A stretch of 64,000 bases of DNA from Homalodisca vitripennis (GCF_021130785.1 NC_060214.1:4925001-4989000), one strand, 5' to 3'. Counted from the first letter of the stretch, positions 25,106 to 38,060 are shown. A program made the numbers and translations. Notes: generated from the sequence alone by a model not told the origin.

Positions 25106-25737
25106 TATCCCTCGGATTTTAAGTGGATTATTTATATTCAACAAGAACTAGATTTGAATTTGGTATAGTTTGCTTTAAAAATAAATTACCAATTTAGTTT
25201 TGAGTTGCGAAGATTAACGAAATAAGAAAGAATAAATATCACTCACTCATCTAACACTGTCCATTAGTAATATGTATAGAAATCTTCATTGAACATAAAG
25301 GGAGTGTTAGGGAACATGGCTCTTTGGGGTATTCAGAGGCCCACTTCCTGATATAAAGATAATACAGTCAGAATGAAAATTCATTTATCTTTTCAGACTT
25401 AAATTAACAGAAAATAATTTTTACTATCGATTGTGTAACAGATACTACGAAAAGACCACGTTACAGTATAGTGTAGTTTTGGTGTAACCAGTTTAATGCT
25501 TTTGTATTGGCTTTAACTATTATGCTATTACAAAGATCAGCTGAAATATAATCATATAAAGAAAATTGTTGTAAGACAAAAAAATAAATATATGTATAAA
25601 AGAAAATGTCCTGACTGACTCATCAATGCCCACCGAAATCCATGAAAGATAGGGATAAGGACCACCAATTTGTTTCATAGGCTTCGCAGACCTGTGTATG
25701 GACACACACATACACATATACTCTAGTAGCACCAATC

Positions 25738-25779
25738 ATAAATAAATAAATAAATAAATATATATATATATATATATCG
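25738..25779. repeat. (TAAA)n followed by (TA)n microsatellite
   Basis: A run of ATAAATAAATAA passing directly into a TATATA run. Confidence 0.95.
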
Positions 25780-25917
25780 GTACACATATGGCCACTGTAT
25801 TTAGTACTGTCTGTCTGGTGCCATAATTGAATTTGTTATGTTTTCTCGATCAAGTATATAGGAAAACAAATTAGTACATATTGGAAAAAAGTGGCAAACT
25901 AATCTGCGAGTAACTGG

Positions 25918-25921
<4 letters not shown>

Positions 25922-25968
<47 letters not shown>
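25922..25968. repeat. (TA)n microsatellite, about 24 dinucleotides
   Basis: Uninterrupted TA dinucleotide run. Confidence 0.97.
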
Positions 25969-25970
<2 letters not shown>

Positions 25971-26342
25971 GCAAAGTATATCGACCGAAATACGTTTAAA
26001 CATTTATCTGTCTACATTTGGAAAATATTATTCAAACAACAGCTGAAACACAAAAATAATGCAAGCTTTACCACAAGCAACAAAATTACAATATCTGAAA
26101 TACTTATTCTACTCTTGAGCGCCGTGTCTATTAACTCGCTTCTCCCGACCCAGTTACAAGTGGCGAATTATAACTGGAGAGGAGTGCTATTGTCCAGTCC
26201 TGCTCCAGCATTCCAGCGGCCGCAGCGAATCCTCCAGCCACTCCGCATTCCTGGACAACAGCGGGCCTGTGTCGCCTTTCTGTATTTGGAAGAGTGGAGC
26301 AAAGATAAGTTTGTGACTTTATAAAGAATGTTCTTTAATATC

Positions 26343-26885
26343 TTGGGTATAAGCAGAATAGATGAAATGCGCTATTGTTTTGTTGTTTGATGTGCATATG
26401 TCAACGACATGAGGAATTGCCGATCATGTAATGAGTATTCACGTCAGATACTCGTGTTCTATAGAACAGTTGGCCACGCCTCTTTGTGGATGTTGTGTGT
26501 ATTTAAAGCGTTAATAAGTCGGTTGGGTATACGCATAATAGATGAAATGTTCTATTATATTTTATTGTTTGATGTGCATATGTCAACGACATGAGGAATG
26601 CCGATCATGTAATGAGTATTCACGTCAGATACTCGTGTTCTATAGAACAGTTGGCCACGCCTCTTTGGGGATGTTTTGTGTATTTAAAGCGTTAATAAGT
26701 CGGTTGGGTATACGCATAATAGATGAAATGCTCTATTATATTTTATTGTTTGATGTGCATATGTCAACGACATGAGGAATGCCGATCATGTAGTTAGTAT
26801 TCACGTCAGATACTCGTGTTCTATAGAACAGTTGGCCACGCCTCTTTGTAGATGTTGTGATGTATTTAAAGCGTTAATAATCCGG
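26343..26885. repeat. Minisatellite, about 180 bp unit, 3 copies
   Basis: GGGTATA...AATAGATGAAATG blocks start at about 26,345, 26,526 and 26,706. Each unit contains CATATGTCAACGACATGAGG and GAACAGTTGGCCACGCCTCT. Frames within it are repeat by-products. Confidence 0.93.
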
Positions 26886-29049
26886 TTTAGGTTTTTTAGG
26901 CCCACAAAACTTTTCAGAAATTTTATTCCAGTTCCTAACTTTTCCAAGATGTTGAAATATGTAAATTTTGTCTCCATATATGGTTGTTGTGCGTTACCTG
27001 TGGATTGTTTACAAGCAGATATTTATTAAATATGCGTTTAAAAATTTTAAAATAATTGCTTGCCTGCTTAATAATAAATGAGTTAGACAACAGTAATAAA
27101 CATATATACTGATATATTAACCTTTTTATTAGCCTTGTTAACATATGTGGTATAATCCTCTTACATAGGTTTTTGTAAAATTTGGCATTATAATTTAAAA
27201 AATACATTCAGAAAGTGTTGTTTTTATTATAAAAAAAAAAACAGATATCGACGAAGCGATGTTACAACATCTAGTCAAAGGAATGATTTGACAAACACGG
27301 CTAATTACGTGTAATACTTTCAAAAGTTTTCCTCGAATTTTTTAACAATCAGTACAAGGAATGCCTGGAATTGAAGATGCGTAAGAAGTCGTCTTTGTCT
27401 TAGTATGCGTAAATGTTAGGCCACGGGTAACATCTTGTAACTGATATGTTAGCAATTCACTGAAATCATGTCAGCAATAATTGCTAAACGAATTTTCTCT
27501 TCGCAATAACATTGTTAAAGTCAGCTGTAATTTACTAGTTTGTAAGTTCACTGTTTATAAAATCAACGTACCGATTACACTATTGAGTTAAATGTTAGTT
27601 TATTGGCGGCTTTGAATCGATCAGGATTGATGCTACCTCAGCGTATCGTTTCTTGTATCGATCTCATGAAAGACAAACGAGATCATTTAAGGAGTAGTTA
27701 CGTATAAAAGAAGTGCTTTATTTAAACGATATAATAACGTAACATTATAATCATCTGGTAATATTTGCACTATAAACAATGGTATTTTAAACCGTTTGTT
27801 TGGTTGGTCGCTGCATTTAAATATACATACATTTTCCATATTTATTCTGCTTTAGAAACAAACACCTAACAAAAACACAACAAACAAAACACTAAAAAAT
27901 CAGCTTTACACTTTTGTGTCAAAAAATAAAAATTACAGCAATGTAATTTATTGCTATAATTAGTTTAATTTTTTACATTTGTAATACGAGTGTATTTCAT
28001 GTTGCGTAAAATGTAAAATCGATATGCATAAAAATAAAGTACAAGGAATAAACTGTGTGTAAAATTAAATTTCGATCTTGTTTGTATATTTACATGCTTA
28101 CTTATAAATAGCAAATATGGTAATAGTGGCAAAAAAAAAAATTATCAAAAATAATTGGAATGTTTGCAAATTTAGAGACATTTTTTGTAGTCACGTATGT
28201 TTTCTACGTAGTAATATAATGTTATGTAAAAACTAACTCAATAAATAAAGCAGACATACATTCCATAGAAACTAAAAATTAAATTCATTGACAAGCTCCC
28301 ACCTATACTTCCAAGCTAATTTCATGTATTTCCCTAAACTTTGCCAATCCACTCCACTTTGGTTTTCCTTCAAAACGATTAAATCTTTCTCCTTTAACTA
28401 CGTATACAACTCGTATTCTGAATTGAACGTATAATTAATTCACTGAAAAGTAGAAGAAGCGATGAAGACAGTTCCTCTAGGAACTAGGTTATTCGAGTTG
28501 ACACCCGGGTTTGACGTTGCTGAGCCGGTAAGTGGGTCGAGATGCTGCCAAAATCCAGTTACCCCGCAGACTGGTGCAGGATCCAACACGTCTAAACACG
28601 TCTGTAGTGTCACCGTTTGACCCAGAATTGATACAGTCACATATCGGCACAGAGAGGATGAAGAGATGCAAACTTGCAGAATATTTTGTAAGCCTCTAGG
28701 ATTTATTGACAGTGATCCTAATAATGTTCTGCAAATCGGAATTTGATAGATGATTTATCCATCTTCATCATGTATGAAGATGGATAAACCGGGAGCGTAG
28801 AGCGTCTGAAGCTCTAGAGCCGGCCTGGCTGGAGACACAAGATGACTTGCATCGGTTGTTCACCTCACACCACTGTAGTGTAGGATGAATACTCTGCTCC
28901 TTCCACTTGCCCTTTGTTTTCTGCGCGACTCTTCTTGTGCAGGTCTAGCTACGTCGACTTCTTTTCCGGCAATAGTGGATGAGATTCCTAATTATCACTT
29001 TGCAATATCGATACATGTTCTGAATGAAGTAATTTAAATTATTTTCATA
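26886..29049. other. AT-rich spacer
   Basis: No gene seen. GC is somewhat higher at 28,440-28,970, with short unassigned - strand frames. A perfect hairpin at 28,754-28,788 is listed separately. Confidence 0.5.
28754..28788. repeat. Perfect 15 bp inverted repeat (hairpin), 5 nt loop
   Basis: Left arm TTTATCCATCTTCAT, loop CATGT, right arm ATGAAGATGGATAAA. Confidence 0.95.
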
Positions 29050-30320
29050 GGAAATGAGTAGAAACTATAGTAAGTAGTCTATAGCTTGTATTTAGGAAAA
29101 CTATATATAGACACATATCTCTATAAACATCGTTAAAAAATAAAGCAATAGTTGCACTACGTTGCATCAACAGCGGCACACACGTCTAGAAGCTATAGTA
29201 AGTAGTCTATGACTTGTATGTAGAACAACCATGTTTAGACACATACTTCTATACAAATCGTCGAAGAGTAATACAATAGTTGCACTAAGTTGCACCAACA
29301 GCGGCACACACGTCTAGAAGCTATTGTATGTAGTATATGACTTGTATGTAGAAAAACCATGTATAGACACATACTTTTATAAAAATCGTCGAAGAGTAAT
29401 ACAATAGTTGCACTAAGTTGCACCAACAGCGGCACACACGTCTAGAAGCTATTGTATGTAGTCTATGATTTGTATGTAGAAAAACCATGTATAAACACAT
29501 ACTTCTATATAAATCGTTAAAGAATAAAACAATAGTTGCACTAAGTTGCACCAACAGCGGCACACACGTCTAGAAGCTATTGTATGTAGTATATGACTTG
29601 TATGTAGAAAAAACCATGTTTAGACACATACTTTCTATACAAATCGTCGAAGAGTAATACAATAGTTGCACTAAGTTGCACCAACAGCGGCACACACGTC
29701 TAGAAGCTATTGTATGTAGTCTATGATTTGTATGTAGAAAAAACCATGTATAAACACATACTTCTATATAAATCGTTAAAGAATAAAACAATAGTTGCAC
29801 TAAGTTGCACCAACAGCGGCACACACGTCTAGAAGCTATTGTATGTAGTATATGACTTGTATGTAGAAAAACCATGTTTAGACACATACTTCTATACAAA
29901 TCGTCGAAGAGTAATACAATAGTTGCACTAAGTTGCACCAACAGCGGCACACACGTCTAGAAGCTATTGTATGTAGTCTATGATTTGTATGTAGAAAAAC
30001 CATGTATAAACACATACTTCTATATAAATCGTTAAAGAATAAAACAATAGTTGCACTAAGTTGCACCAACAGCGGCACACACGTCTAGAAGCTATTGTAT
30101 GTAGTATATGACTTGTATGTAGAAAAACCATGTTTAGACACATACTTCTATACAAATCGTCGAAGAGTAATACAATAGTTGCACTAAGTTGCACCAACAG
30201 CGGCACACACGTCTAGAAGCTATTGTATGTAGTCTATGATTTGTATGTAGAAAAACCATGTATAAACACATACTTCTATATAAATCGTTAAAGAATAAAA
30301 CAATAGTTGCACTACGTTGC
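29050..30320. repeat. Minisatellite, 128 bp unit, about 10 copies, arranged as 256 bp dimers
   Basis: GGCACACACGTCTAGAAGCT recurs at 128 bp spacing (ACGTCTAG at 29,182, 29,310, 29,438 and 29,566). Two versions alternate strictly: one with TTTAGACACATACTTCTATA and GTCGAAGAGTAAT, the other with TATAAACACATACTTCTATA and GTTAAAGAATAAA. Antisense frames of up to 126 codons are produced by the repetition. Confidence 0.96.
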
Positions 30321-31049
30321 GGCTCCAATCTCTTGGCACGGGTGCAAGTATTTGTCTGCCTGCAAGAACCGGCAGGGCTAGTTACACCAACAGACGTGTG
30401 TGCCGGCAGTAGCTCTGCTCCATATACCATTTATGTTGGCAACACCTTGGCCAGCCAGCCTTCTCCTTGTACTCCAATAACGGTTTTACAGCATTTTCGA
30501 ATACTAATTACTTCCTTTGCTACCTCTTTCGTGTGATTTTTAAGGCCATACGATTTTTACAACAGTCGAACACTTAGCTCTCATTTGTTGTCTTTACGGT
30601 TAGCGTCATGTCATTTTACTAGTGCATGTGACAGTTCAAAATTGCAGCATTCAAAATGTACTTTAAAGTTGAATTTTTCAGTGAGATTAGACTAGACGTT
30701 GTCCAGAGCTTTATTTGAACCATCACATCGAGTAGAAATACGGCAAGGTTTACATCTCGGTATTTGAAGATAGTTTCCTACCAATTACCACCTTTAAGGA
30801 CTGGTGTGGAAAATTTGTATTTTAAGACGAATACATTAAATGTTAGAGAGCCTTATCAGGCTTAGTTGTCTTAATAGGTTACTTAAATACCATATTCCAT
30901 CCTTTTATTCATTAAAGATCATCTATCCTCAAGAGTCAATGTAATATAATAATCGATGCAAATTTCAAGAGGCGCTGTCTGTCATTTTTAAATGGATATA
31001 AATTGAAATCGGTCTTAAAATATTCTTCCTGGAAGCAGTATTTTAGAGA
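30321..31049. other. Spacer after the 128 bp array
   Basis: The first 200 bp are GC-richer and contain AGACGTGTGTGCCG, a short reverse-complement match to the preceding array unit. The 30,740-30,915 part resembles 35,330-35,530 (TGTATTTTAAGACGAAT... and AATACCATATTCCA), probably a dispersed repeat. No gene. Confidence 0.45.
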
Positions 31050-31570
31050 ATTGCCACAAATCCTAGTCTCTAGTATTGTCAGGATAACTTACTTTGCTCT
31101 TTGCAGCTGCGGATGGAAAGTACTCACAATTGATACTCGCAATCTTTCTAAAATTTGTCTAGTCCTTGTCTCTAGTATCATCGGAATAAGTTACTTTGAT
31201 CTTAACAGCTGAGTATAGAAATACTCACAATTGATACTAGCAATGTTTCTAAAATGTGTCTAGTCCTAGTCTCTGGTATCATCGGAATAAGTTACTTTGT
31301 TCTTAACAGCTGAGTATAGAAATATAGAAATAATACTCGCAATGTCTATAAAATGTGTCTAGTCCCAGTCTCTAGTATCATCGAAATATTAAGTTACTTT
31401 GCTCTTAACATATGGGTATAGAAATACTCACAATTGATACTCTCAATATTTCTCAAATGTGTCTAGTCCTAGTCTCTAGTATTGTTAGCATATGCTACTT
31501 TGCTCTTAACAGCTGGGATAGAAAATACTCGCGTTAGATACTCTCAATAATTTCAATAATTTGTCTTAGT
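31050..31570. repeat. Minisatellite, about 101 bp unit, 5 copies
   Basis: GTCTCTAGTAT(C/T) boxes at 31,066, 31,168, 31,269, 31,368 and 31,472, each followed by TTACTTTG and an ACAGCTG-type box. Confidence 0.9.
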
Positions 31571-32289
31571 GTCCTGTTCATGTACGTTTTGAACCTAAGG
31601 GTACTTACTATAAATGTTGTTATTAATGAATTTCGTCACGTCCAACATGAAGTTCATTCTTAGCAGTACCTCGCCAGAAGTTCTCGCCAGAAGTTCTCGC
31701 CAGATTAGAATTCATTGGTAATACCCCTTATGGATTAAATTTAATAGTTAATTAGCTACTCTTCCTTCAAAACCAATGCAACCGTAGGGTATTGTTAAAA
31801 ATTAAATTCTTCAGATATCACTTGATCATCGGTCTTCAGTATAAAATTGGATCGGTCTAATGGCTTTGATTTTGTAATTAAAATCCCACAATTTATTTGT
31901 ACTGAAAAATACAGAAAACTATTTAAGAAGCCCCACTCCTGCACTGGTTCTGGCTTAATCAGTAATGACAGTAGGAACACGTTAATTCCGACTGAGGATG
32001 ACATTGACATTGATATTGGAATGAAAATTTAATTTTTCAATTCCCAATTGTCTAGTTCATGTTTGAGGAGATATAGCCTTGAAATAGTGTCAAACAGTTT
32101 CATTCCACTTAGACAGTATCAAAGATGGATAATCTTATGTACTTTTCGTGTCGAAAGTAAACATAGTATAATAATCACAGGGTACTTGTCTACTTGTCAC
32201 TTCACCACCTGAGCCAAGAAGTGTCCTGTGATCGGTTCTGCTTGATAGAGCATCTAATCACGCTGAACCGGAGGTTGTAAAGCGCGTTG
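31571..32289. other. Spacer
   Basis: AT-rich unique sequence. A short triplication of TTCTCGCCAGAAG lies at about 31,670-31,705. No gene recognised. Confidence 0.5.
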
Positions 32290-32990
32290 CTAGGAGTCCA
32301 GCCGCGGCCAGCCGAAGAGAAAGGCCAGGTTACTCCGCTCGGCCTATCTATATATAGCGGGAATGCGGCCCAACGGCCTTGCCTTGCCTCAGACCAACCT
32401 ACAAACTCCGACATGATTTTCTCTTTTGTTTACTTCGACTCTGCGAACAGGTATTTCTTCTCCATCTGACCTCGTCTCATCGTATCTCATGATGATAGAT
32501 TTTTCGGTTTGCAAGGCCTACCTGAGGAGTCCAGCCGCGACCAGCCGAAGAGAACGGCCAGGTTAATCCGCTCGGCCTATCTATATATAGCGGGAATGCG
32601 GCCCAACGGCCTTGCCTTGCCTCAGACCACCCTACAAACTCCGACACGATTTTCTCTTTTGTTTACTTCGACTCTGCGGACAGGTATTTCTTCTCCATCT
32701 GACCTCGTCTCATCCTATCTCATGATGATAGATTTTTCGGTTTGCAAGGCCTATCTTAGGAGTCCAGCCGTGGCCAGCCGAAGAGAACGGCCAGGTTAAT
32801 CCACTCGGCCTATCCATAAATAGTAGGAATGCGGCCCAACGGCCTTGCCATGCTTCAGACCAACCTACAAACTTCGAAATGATTTTCTCTTTTGTTTACT
32901 TCGACTCTGTGGACAGATATTTCTTGTCCATCTGGCCTCGTAACATCGTATCTCATGATGATTGATTTTTCGGTTTGCAAGGCCATTTTA
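32290..32990. repeat. Minisatellite, 233 bp unit, 3 copies
   Basis: AGGAGTCCAGCCG starts at 32,292, 32,525 and 32,758. Each unit has a GC-rich front half (AGCCGAAGAGAACGGCCAGG), a TATATATA box in the first two copies, and a pyrimidine-rich back half (TTTTCTCTTTTGTTTACTTC). The third copy is the most diverged. Confidence 0.95.
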
Positions 32991-35463
32991 GTGATTTGGA
33001 TTTTTGCAGTTCCCGAGAGCTCATTACACTTACATTGGTCTGCGAAAAGTTATTTATAACTTTTCTCTCTTGACTGTGTCAATGCTCTAGTTATCCGTTG
33101 ACAGTAGCTGTCATTAATTTTCGTAGTTTTCATCTTGAAAATTCTTGTACGTTTACTTGCCTCGCTATTCCATTCACCGTTGATGAATTAATCTGAAAGG
33201 ATCCTTAATGTCCTTTAATATTTTATTTGTACAGGAATGTTTACCTTCAGCTCTTGGTAAATACACAATGCAAAGCAATAACATCCAATATATGTAGCCA
33301 TACTGATCTTGCTGTTATGTTACCACCAATTGAAAGTAAATATACAACGAAGTATAGTGGAGAGCATTAGGCTAACATTTCTTTTTTGTATAATATTTTG
33401 GATCTTGCCAACAAAACTTCAGTTACATTTTTGTCAAATAGAATAATACCATGATGTTTTGTACCCATCTTATATAATTTTGTAATACAATTCAGTAATT
33501 ATGAATATTTGAAATAAATTTAAACTCGGTTAGTACAATAAAAACTACGTAACGTTCAAATTGAACAAAGAAATGTGTAAGAGGAAAATACTAACTTCCA
33601 ATTCGATAACCACTAATACGTACCTTCTGCAGCTCAACCAATTGGAAGAGTTGCCAAATCCCTCATCATCGTTAAAAGTGGCTCTTTAATTACTTCCCAA
33701 CAGCTCGGTTTGATGTAGGGTTGTGCCCTTTCACCGAGGCTCGGAGCCAACTCTTAATAACGTATTTGCGCAACGACATTCCAGGACCCATGAGCAATCA
33801 AAGCTAAACAAGACCCTTCTTCAAGATCATAACTTTCACTCTGATCCTTAGCAAATTGAAATTGATCATTTATTCAAAACTTCTCTAAGGGTGATCTGCG
33901 AACATCACTAATCTCTATTGAGATATAATTTGGCTTGGACGTTGTCGGAAGAGTGAAAACGTCTGCAAAGTAACTCTGTTAGCTTATAGTTGTTCAAAGT
34001 ACATTACGGCCCGGGTATAGACGGGGGCAGGTGGGTTGGAGAGGAAGCGGCACCCACGGGTTCCAGGCCGTTTGGTGTGAATGACCTTCAAGAGATCAGC
34101 TGGGATGACGGCAGCAAGAATGTGGCTACCGAAGACAATGCTATGGTCATCGGCAATTTCCGGAGCAAGTACTGCTATACGTTGGGCGATATTGATAAAA
34201 TACCCCCTTTACTAGAATTTAAATAACTTACTATTTATAAACAGTTTGTTAATAACTGGAGTAAAATATTCTTTTGGATGAATACGACATTGCAGACTAC
34301 AAAATTGTGTAAAATTATAGGTGCCAAACAGCTCAAGAGATGGTTAGACTAAAGTATAAATATTAGCCTATGTACAAACGTCTTTTCGAATTAATCCTTT
34401 TAACAAATAAGGAGTTTAAAAAGATAAAATACAGGAAAAAATATCCAAGATTTAATAGACAGCATGAAAAAGTGAAAAGAGCAAAGAGAAGAGTTATCAA
34501 AATCTTGTCGCAAAACAATATCGGTCTATTATTGATCACTTAGGTAACATTTCACAGAAACTCCTAGCACCCTTGTAAAGACTTCTATACCTAGCTAAAG
34601 CTACAATTTGGACTTGAGATAGGACAAGACCCAATGTGGGATTGAGTCACCTTGGGCGAGCTACAGACATGTGGGACAGACATATTTATGGTTTGTCTAC
34701 TTCCTGCGATATCTATTTACATTGTGTATGGTTTGTGTGCTGTATAATTTCACATTCAGGAAATGGGTGTATGATGTCGCATGTTGCAATGTCCGTTTTA
34801 TGATGAAAACATCATATGTCATTTTTGACGGCTATGAGATATGCCTTAGATTTGTTAAAAAAAGGGATTAAAATTTGTTGTAAAACTAGAAATTCTAGTA
34901 AAGTGAAGAACAGGTTCTTAAGGATTTCATTAGATTTTTTATCATTAAAAGTTTTCATAAGAAAATTAAATAATAGCCTATAGAAAGAACAAATAGAGGA
35001 CATCTCATTTTGAAACAGTACAAGTAGAATGTACAATGAGAATGACTATACAAGTTATGAAAAACAAGACGGCTATCACTAAGTAAGTGTTTATGAAAAG
35101 TCAAGGGAGTTAAGGAGAGGAAGGGAAGGTAAGGAGGGGTTCATAAACCAAAATAAAATATTATAACATATTATTACTGGTATTTGAATTCTCATAGATT
35201 CATATAGAGATGTAATTACTGAAAAACATTCGACTTGCTAAAGAGTGAATCATGCATTTACTATATACAGTTTAAACTGAACGAATAGAAATAGAACGTC
35301 TTCTACAGTTTTTAAAGGTGTTTGAAAAAATCTCACCTTGCCGACTATCGACGCAAAATACTTACTTTGCAAATATGTATTTTAAGGCGAATGAGTTAAA
35401 AACGAGTAAGTTTGTAAGTAAAAATCGGATCTTACATATTTATGCGGAATTCGAACCAGAACG
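32991..35463. other. Spacer, mostly AT-rich
   Basis: No gene seen apart from the isolated GC-rich open patch at 33,990-34,226. A purine-rich run (AAGGGAGTTAAGGAGAGGAA region) lies near 35,100-35,140. Confidence 0.45.
33990..34226 (+). pseudogene. GC-rich, protein-like open patch of unknown origin, tentative
   Basis: Between about 34,005 and 34,185 the base composition jumps well above its AT-rich surroundings. A + frame encodes Gly/Asp/Glu-rich sequence (including VGEEAAPTGSRPFGVNDLQE) before running into AT-rich DNA and a stop. The composition looks coding-derived. I do not recognise the family and see no good splice sites, so a decayed retrocopy or transposon coding fragment is as likely as an exon. 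An antisense origin is not excluded. Confidence 0.2.
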
Positions 35464-35990
35464 ATAACAACCCTACCTATCTTGAAAGACTATTTCAATA
35501 CCATATTCCAACCTTTCACTAAACTTTAGTACTGCTGCTATCAGTTGTTTCTTAGGCACGGTTGCAGCAGATGCTTATCGGCCAGAGACGTTTGCAACTC
35601 TACCTATCTTGATAGGCTATTTCAATACCATATTCCAACCTTTCACTAAACTGTAGTACCGCTGCTATCAGTTGTTTCTTAGGCACGGTTGCAGCAGCTG
35701 CTTATCGGCCAGAGACGTTTGCAACTCTACCTATCTTGATAGGCTATTTCAATACCATATTCCAACCTTTCACTAAACTGTAGTACTGCTGCTATCAGTT
35801 GTTTCTTAGGCACGGTTGCAGCAGCAGATGCTTATCGGCCAGAGACGTTTGCAACTCTACTTATCTTGTTAGGCTATTTCAATACCATATTCCAACCTTT
35901 CACTAAACTGTAGTACTGCTGCTATCAGTTGTTTCTTAGGCACGGTTGCAGCAGATGCTTATCGGCCAGAGACGTTTGCAATGAAGGGGT
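35464..35990. repeat. Minisatellite, about 127 bp unit, 4 copies
   Basis: CTACCTATCTTG followed by AATACCATATTCCAACCTTT recurs at 35,473, 35,600, 35,727 and 35,857 (the last interval has an extra CAG). Each unit ends with CTTATCGGCCAGAGACGTTT. Confidence 0.95.
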
Positions 35991-37410
35991 TTGAAGGAAG
36001 TAAATTTTTCGTTTTACTTTTCTCTTCACATGAATGAAAACTAACTAGGTAATGTTCAGCTAACAGAGAAGGGTACTATTTTAGACCTGCAATGAAGGCC
36101 ATGATACGATAAATTGGCAGTGTTATTTTATATTATTCAAATAGAAACGATGTATATTCTTTGATGGAAGATGTCATTTAAGAATAGAAAAAGGTTGTTT
36201 TACTAAGATTTTGGGGGTTTACTGGTTGGTATTGGACTAATAATTAGTGGGAAGCACACTCTACAGGAAAAGGTTAGAGCAGCCTGAGTTGTTTTTAACG
36301 TTTTCTACTGTGTAATGTAATTTTTACAACTAAAAAATAACATTCAGATAAGTAACGTCTAAATAATCCTCTCTTAAGGCGGTGCTATAAGTTTGAGTTA
36401 AAGCTATAGCTTTATCTATTTTCATATTTAAATCTCATAATCAAGATATTAAATGTCATAAACAAATTGATTTTAATATTTTATCACTATTTGTTGAAAA
36501 GTGGGTAGCCACAGTTATGTTTTGGCCAACTCAGAGCGAAAATTTATGGGGATAAAAAGTTTTAATTTTACATTCCTGTTCATAAAGTGTTTCACCCAAG
36601 CCAACATATTTCTCTCTTCAACTTTAAAACTTACACTAAAGTAACACTTTCAAAACAAGAATCTAAAATAAAAACCTTTACTTTTTTTATGAGATTGTTG
36701 CAAAATGATTTAAAAATCTGCTTTTACCGTTCTAAATCACACATGCTGTTAATAACAAAAGGCCATATTAATTTTTTATATGGCTGTAATTATGTAATTT
36801 TTGGTCTGTAGGCTCGGTGATTGAAAAACACATGAATATTAAAGCGTTGGCAAATACTTAACAACTTAGAGATCTAATTAATTGAACCTTAGAAATTTCT
36901 AAAAACTCAGTCAATACTTGTATTAATTTGTTTGAAAGGATGAGTGTAAAATTGGTAAGTAAACATACTAAAAGTAGAGAATAATCGTCTTCAATAAAAT
37001 TGGATCCAAAACGGCAACATTTTGTATTCCGCACACTGCTCGGACGTCATTGTTTGTCCTCTATGGAAAGCCTGTTGCATATATTAGAATGGGTTAGTAT
37101 TCAGAGGGAATGGGAGGTGGGCGGTGGAAAGCTAGGGTATCACTGGCAGGTAGTCATTTATCAAATCAAATCTTTGCCCAGTTTCTCCTTTTAGTCATAA
37201 CGTCTAATTACCAATTCATGTTTGTACGATATGCTAATCAGGCGTGAGTAATTTAAAGACATTTGCTTGATTGTGCCGTCACTTTTCTACACTGCAGGTC
37301 ATCTAAAGGTATGAATGAGAAGAGGTCGGTATCGGTGTGACGAAAATAAGTAGTTCACACAAAACAATAAATAACGAAATAGGTATTGTGACATTCTATG
37401 GTTAATGAAA
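35991..37410. other. AT-rich spacer
   Basis: No coding-like frame or element recognised. Confidence 0.5.
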
Positions 37411-37411
37411 T

Positions 37412-38060
37412 GAAATGAAAAATGTCTTTATTGAATACAACGTAAAAAATTTTCAATTGGCGAGGTTAGGACTATTAAGTCCTCTCTTACACCTAACCAT
37501 AAATTAATAAACTATAATATTACTGTAAAACAAGAGCCACAATACAGTTTACATTACTATTTTACATTCAAAAATTATAATCTCTATTCATATAAAGTAA
37601 TAAAATGAAATAAAGGTTCTCTATGAAACTAAAAATAAATGAATGGAATAAAACTTACAAGGAAATTAACAGACATTCATCCATCACCATTCATACAAAG
37701 CCATCGTCCCATATCCTATGCCACGATATCGTCAACCCGACGAGGCCCAAAACAGACGGTCCCTAAGCACCCCCCGAAACCGTTCCCGACTACGAATACC
37801 TCTGATATGATCCGGAAGATTATTCCAGAGTCGACAAGCAGAGACAGTGAATGATTTACTGTAAATAGAGGATCTATGAACAGGAACAGATAACAGAGAG
37901 GCTCCACGTCGAGTATTCCAATTGCTTGTTTCAGAAATGAAAGAAAAGTGTTCAGACAGATAGGAAGGGGAATAATCGTTATACAAAATAGAATGTAACA
38001 TGCTAAGAATGTGGAGCTGACGGAGTAAATTCAAAGACATTAATCACCAGAAACAACGAG
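37412..38060 (-). mobile_element. 3' end of a non-LTR retrotransposon (LINE) reverse-transcriptase ORF plus 3' UTR
   Basis: A - strand frame (38,040 to 37,732, about 102 codons) matches the C-terminal region typical of CR1/Jockey-type LINE ORF2 proteins. It has a short-spaced pattern of SPSYLSEHF, NTRRGASLLSVP, SACRLWNNLPDHIRG and then ERFRGVLRDRL. Downstream on the same strand come a hairpin-forming GGTGTAAGAGAGG/CCTAACC region, an AATAAA-type signal and a TTTCATTTCATTTCATT tail at about 37,412-37,425. Together these fit a 5'-truncated LINE copy. The sequence further upstream (38,060-38,460) has open - frames I cannot match. Confidence 0.8.

Larger units (their letters stand above)
25106..26342. 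other. AT-rich spacer with microsatellites
   Basis: Unique AT-rich sequence except for the two simple-sequence runs listed separately. A GC-richer block at 26,115-26,310 has a short + frame without recognisable similarity. Confidence 0.5.

Noticed and set aside
29235..30430. Repeated Met-Pro-Leu-Leu-Val-type - strand frames
   Set aside because: They are the 128 bp array; each ends at the same stop in successive units.
30321..30536. tRNA or other structured RNA in the GC-richer block
   Set aside because: No cloverleaf with the expected arms or TTCRA-type box could be found.
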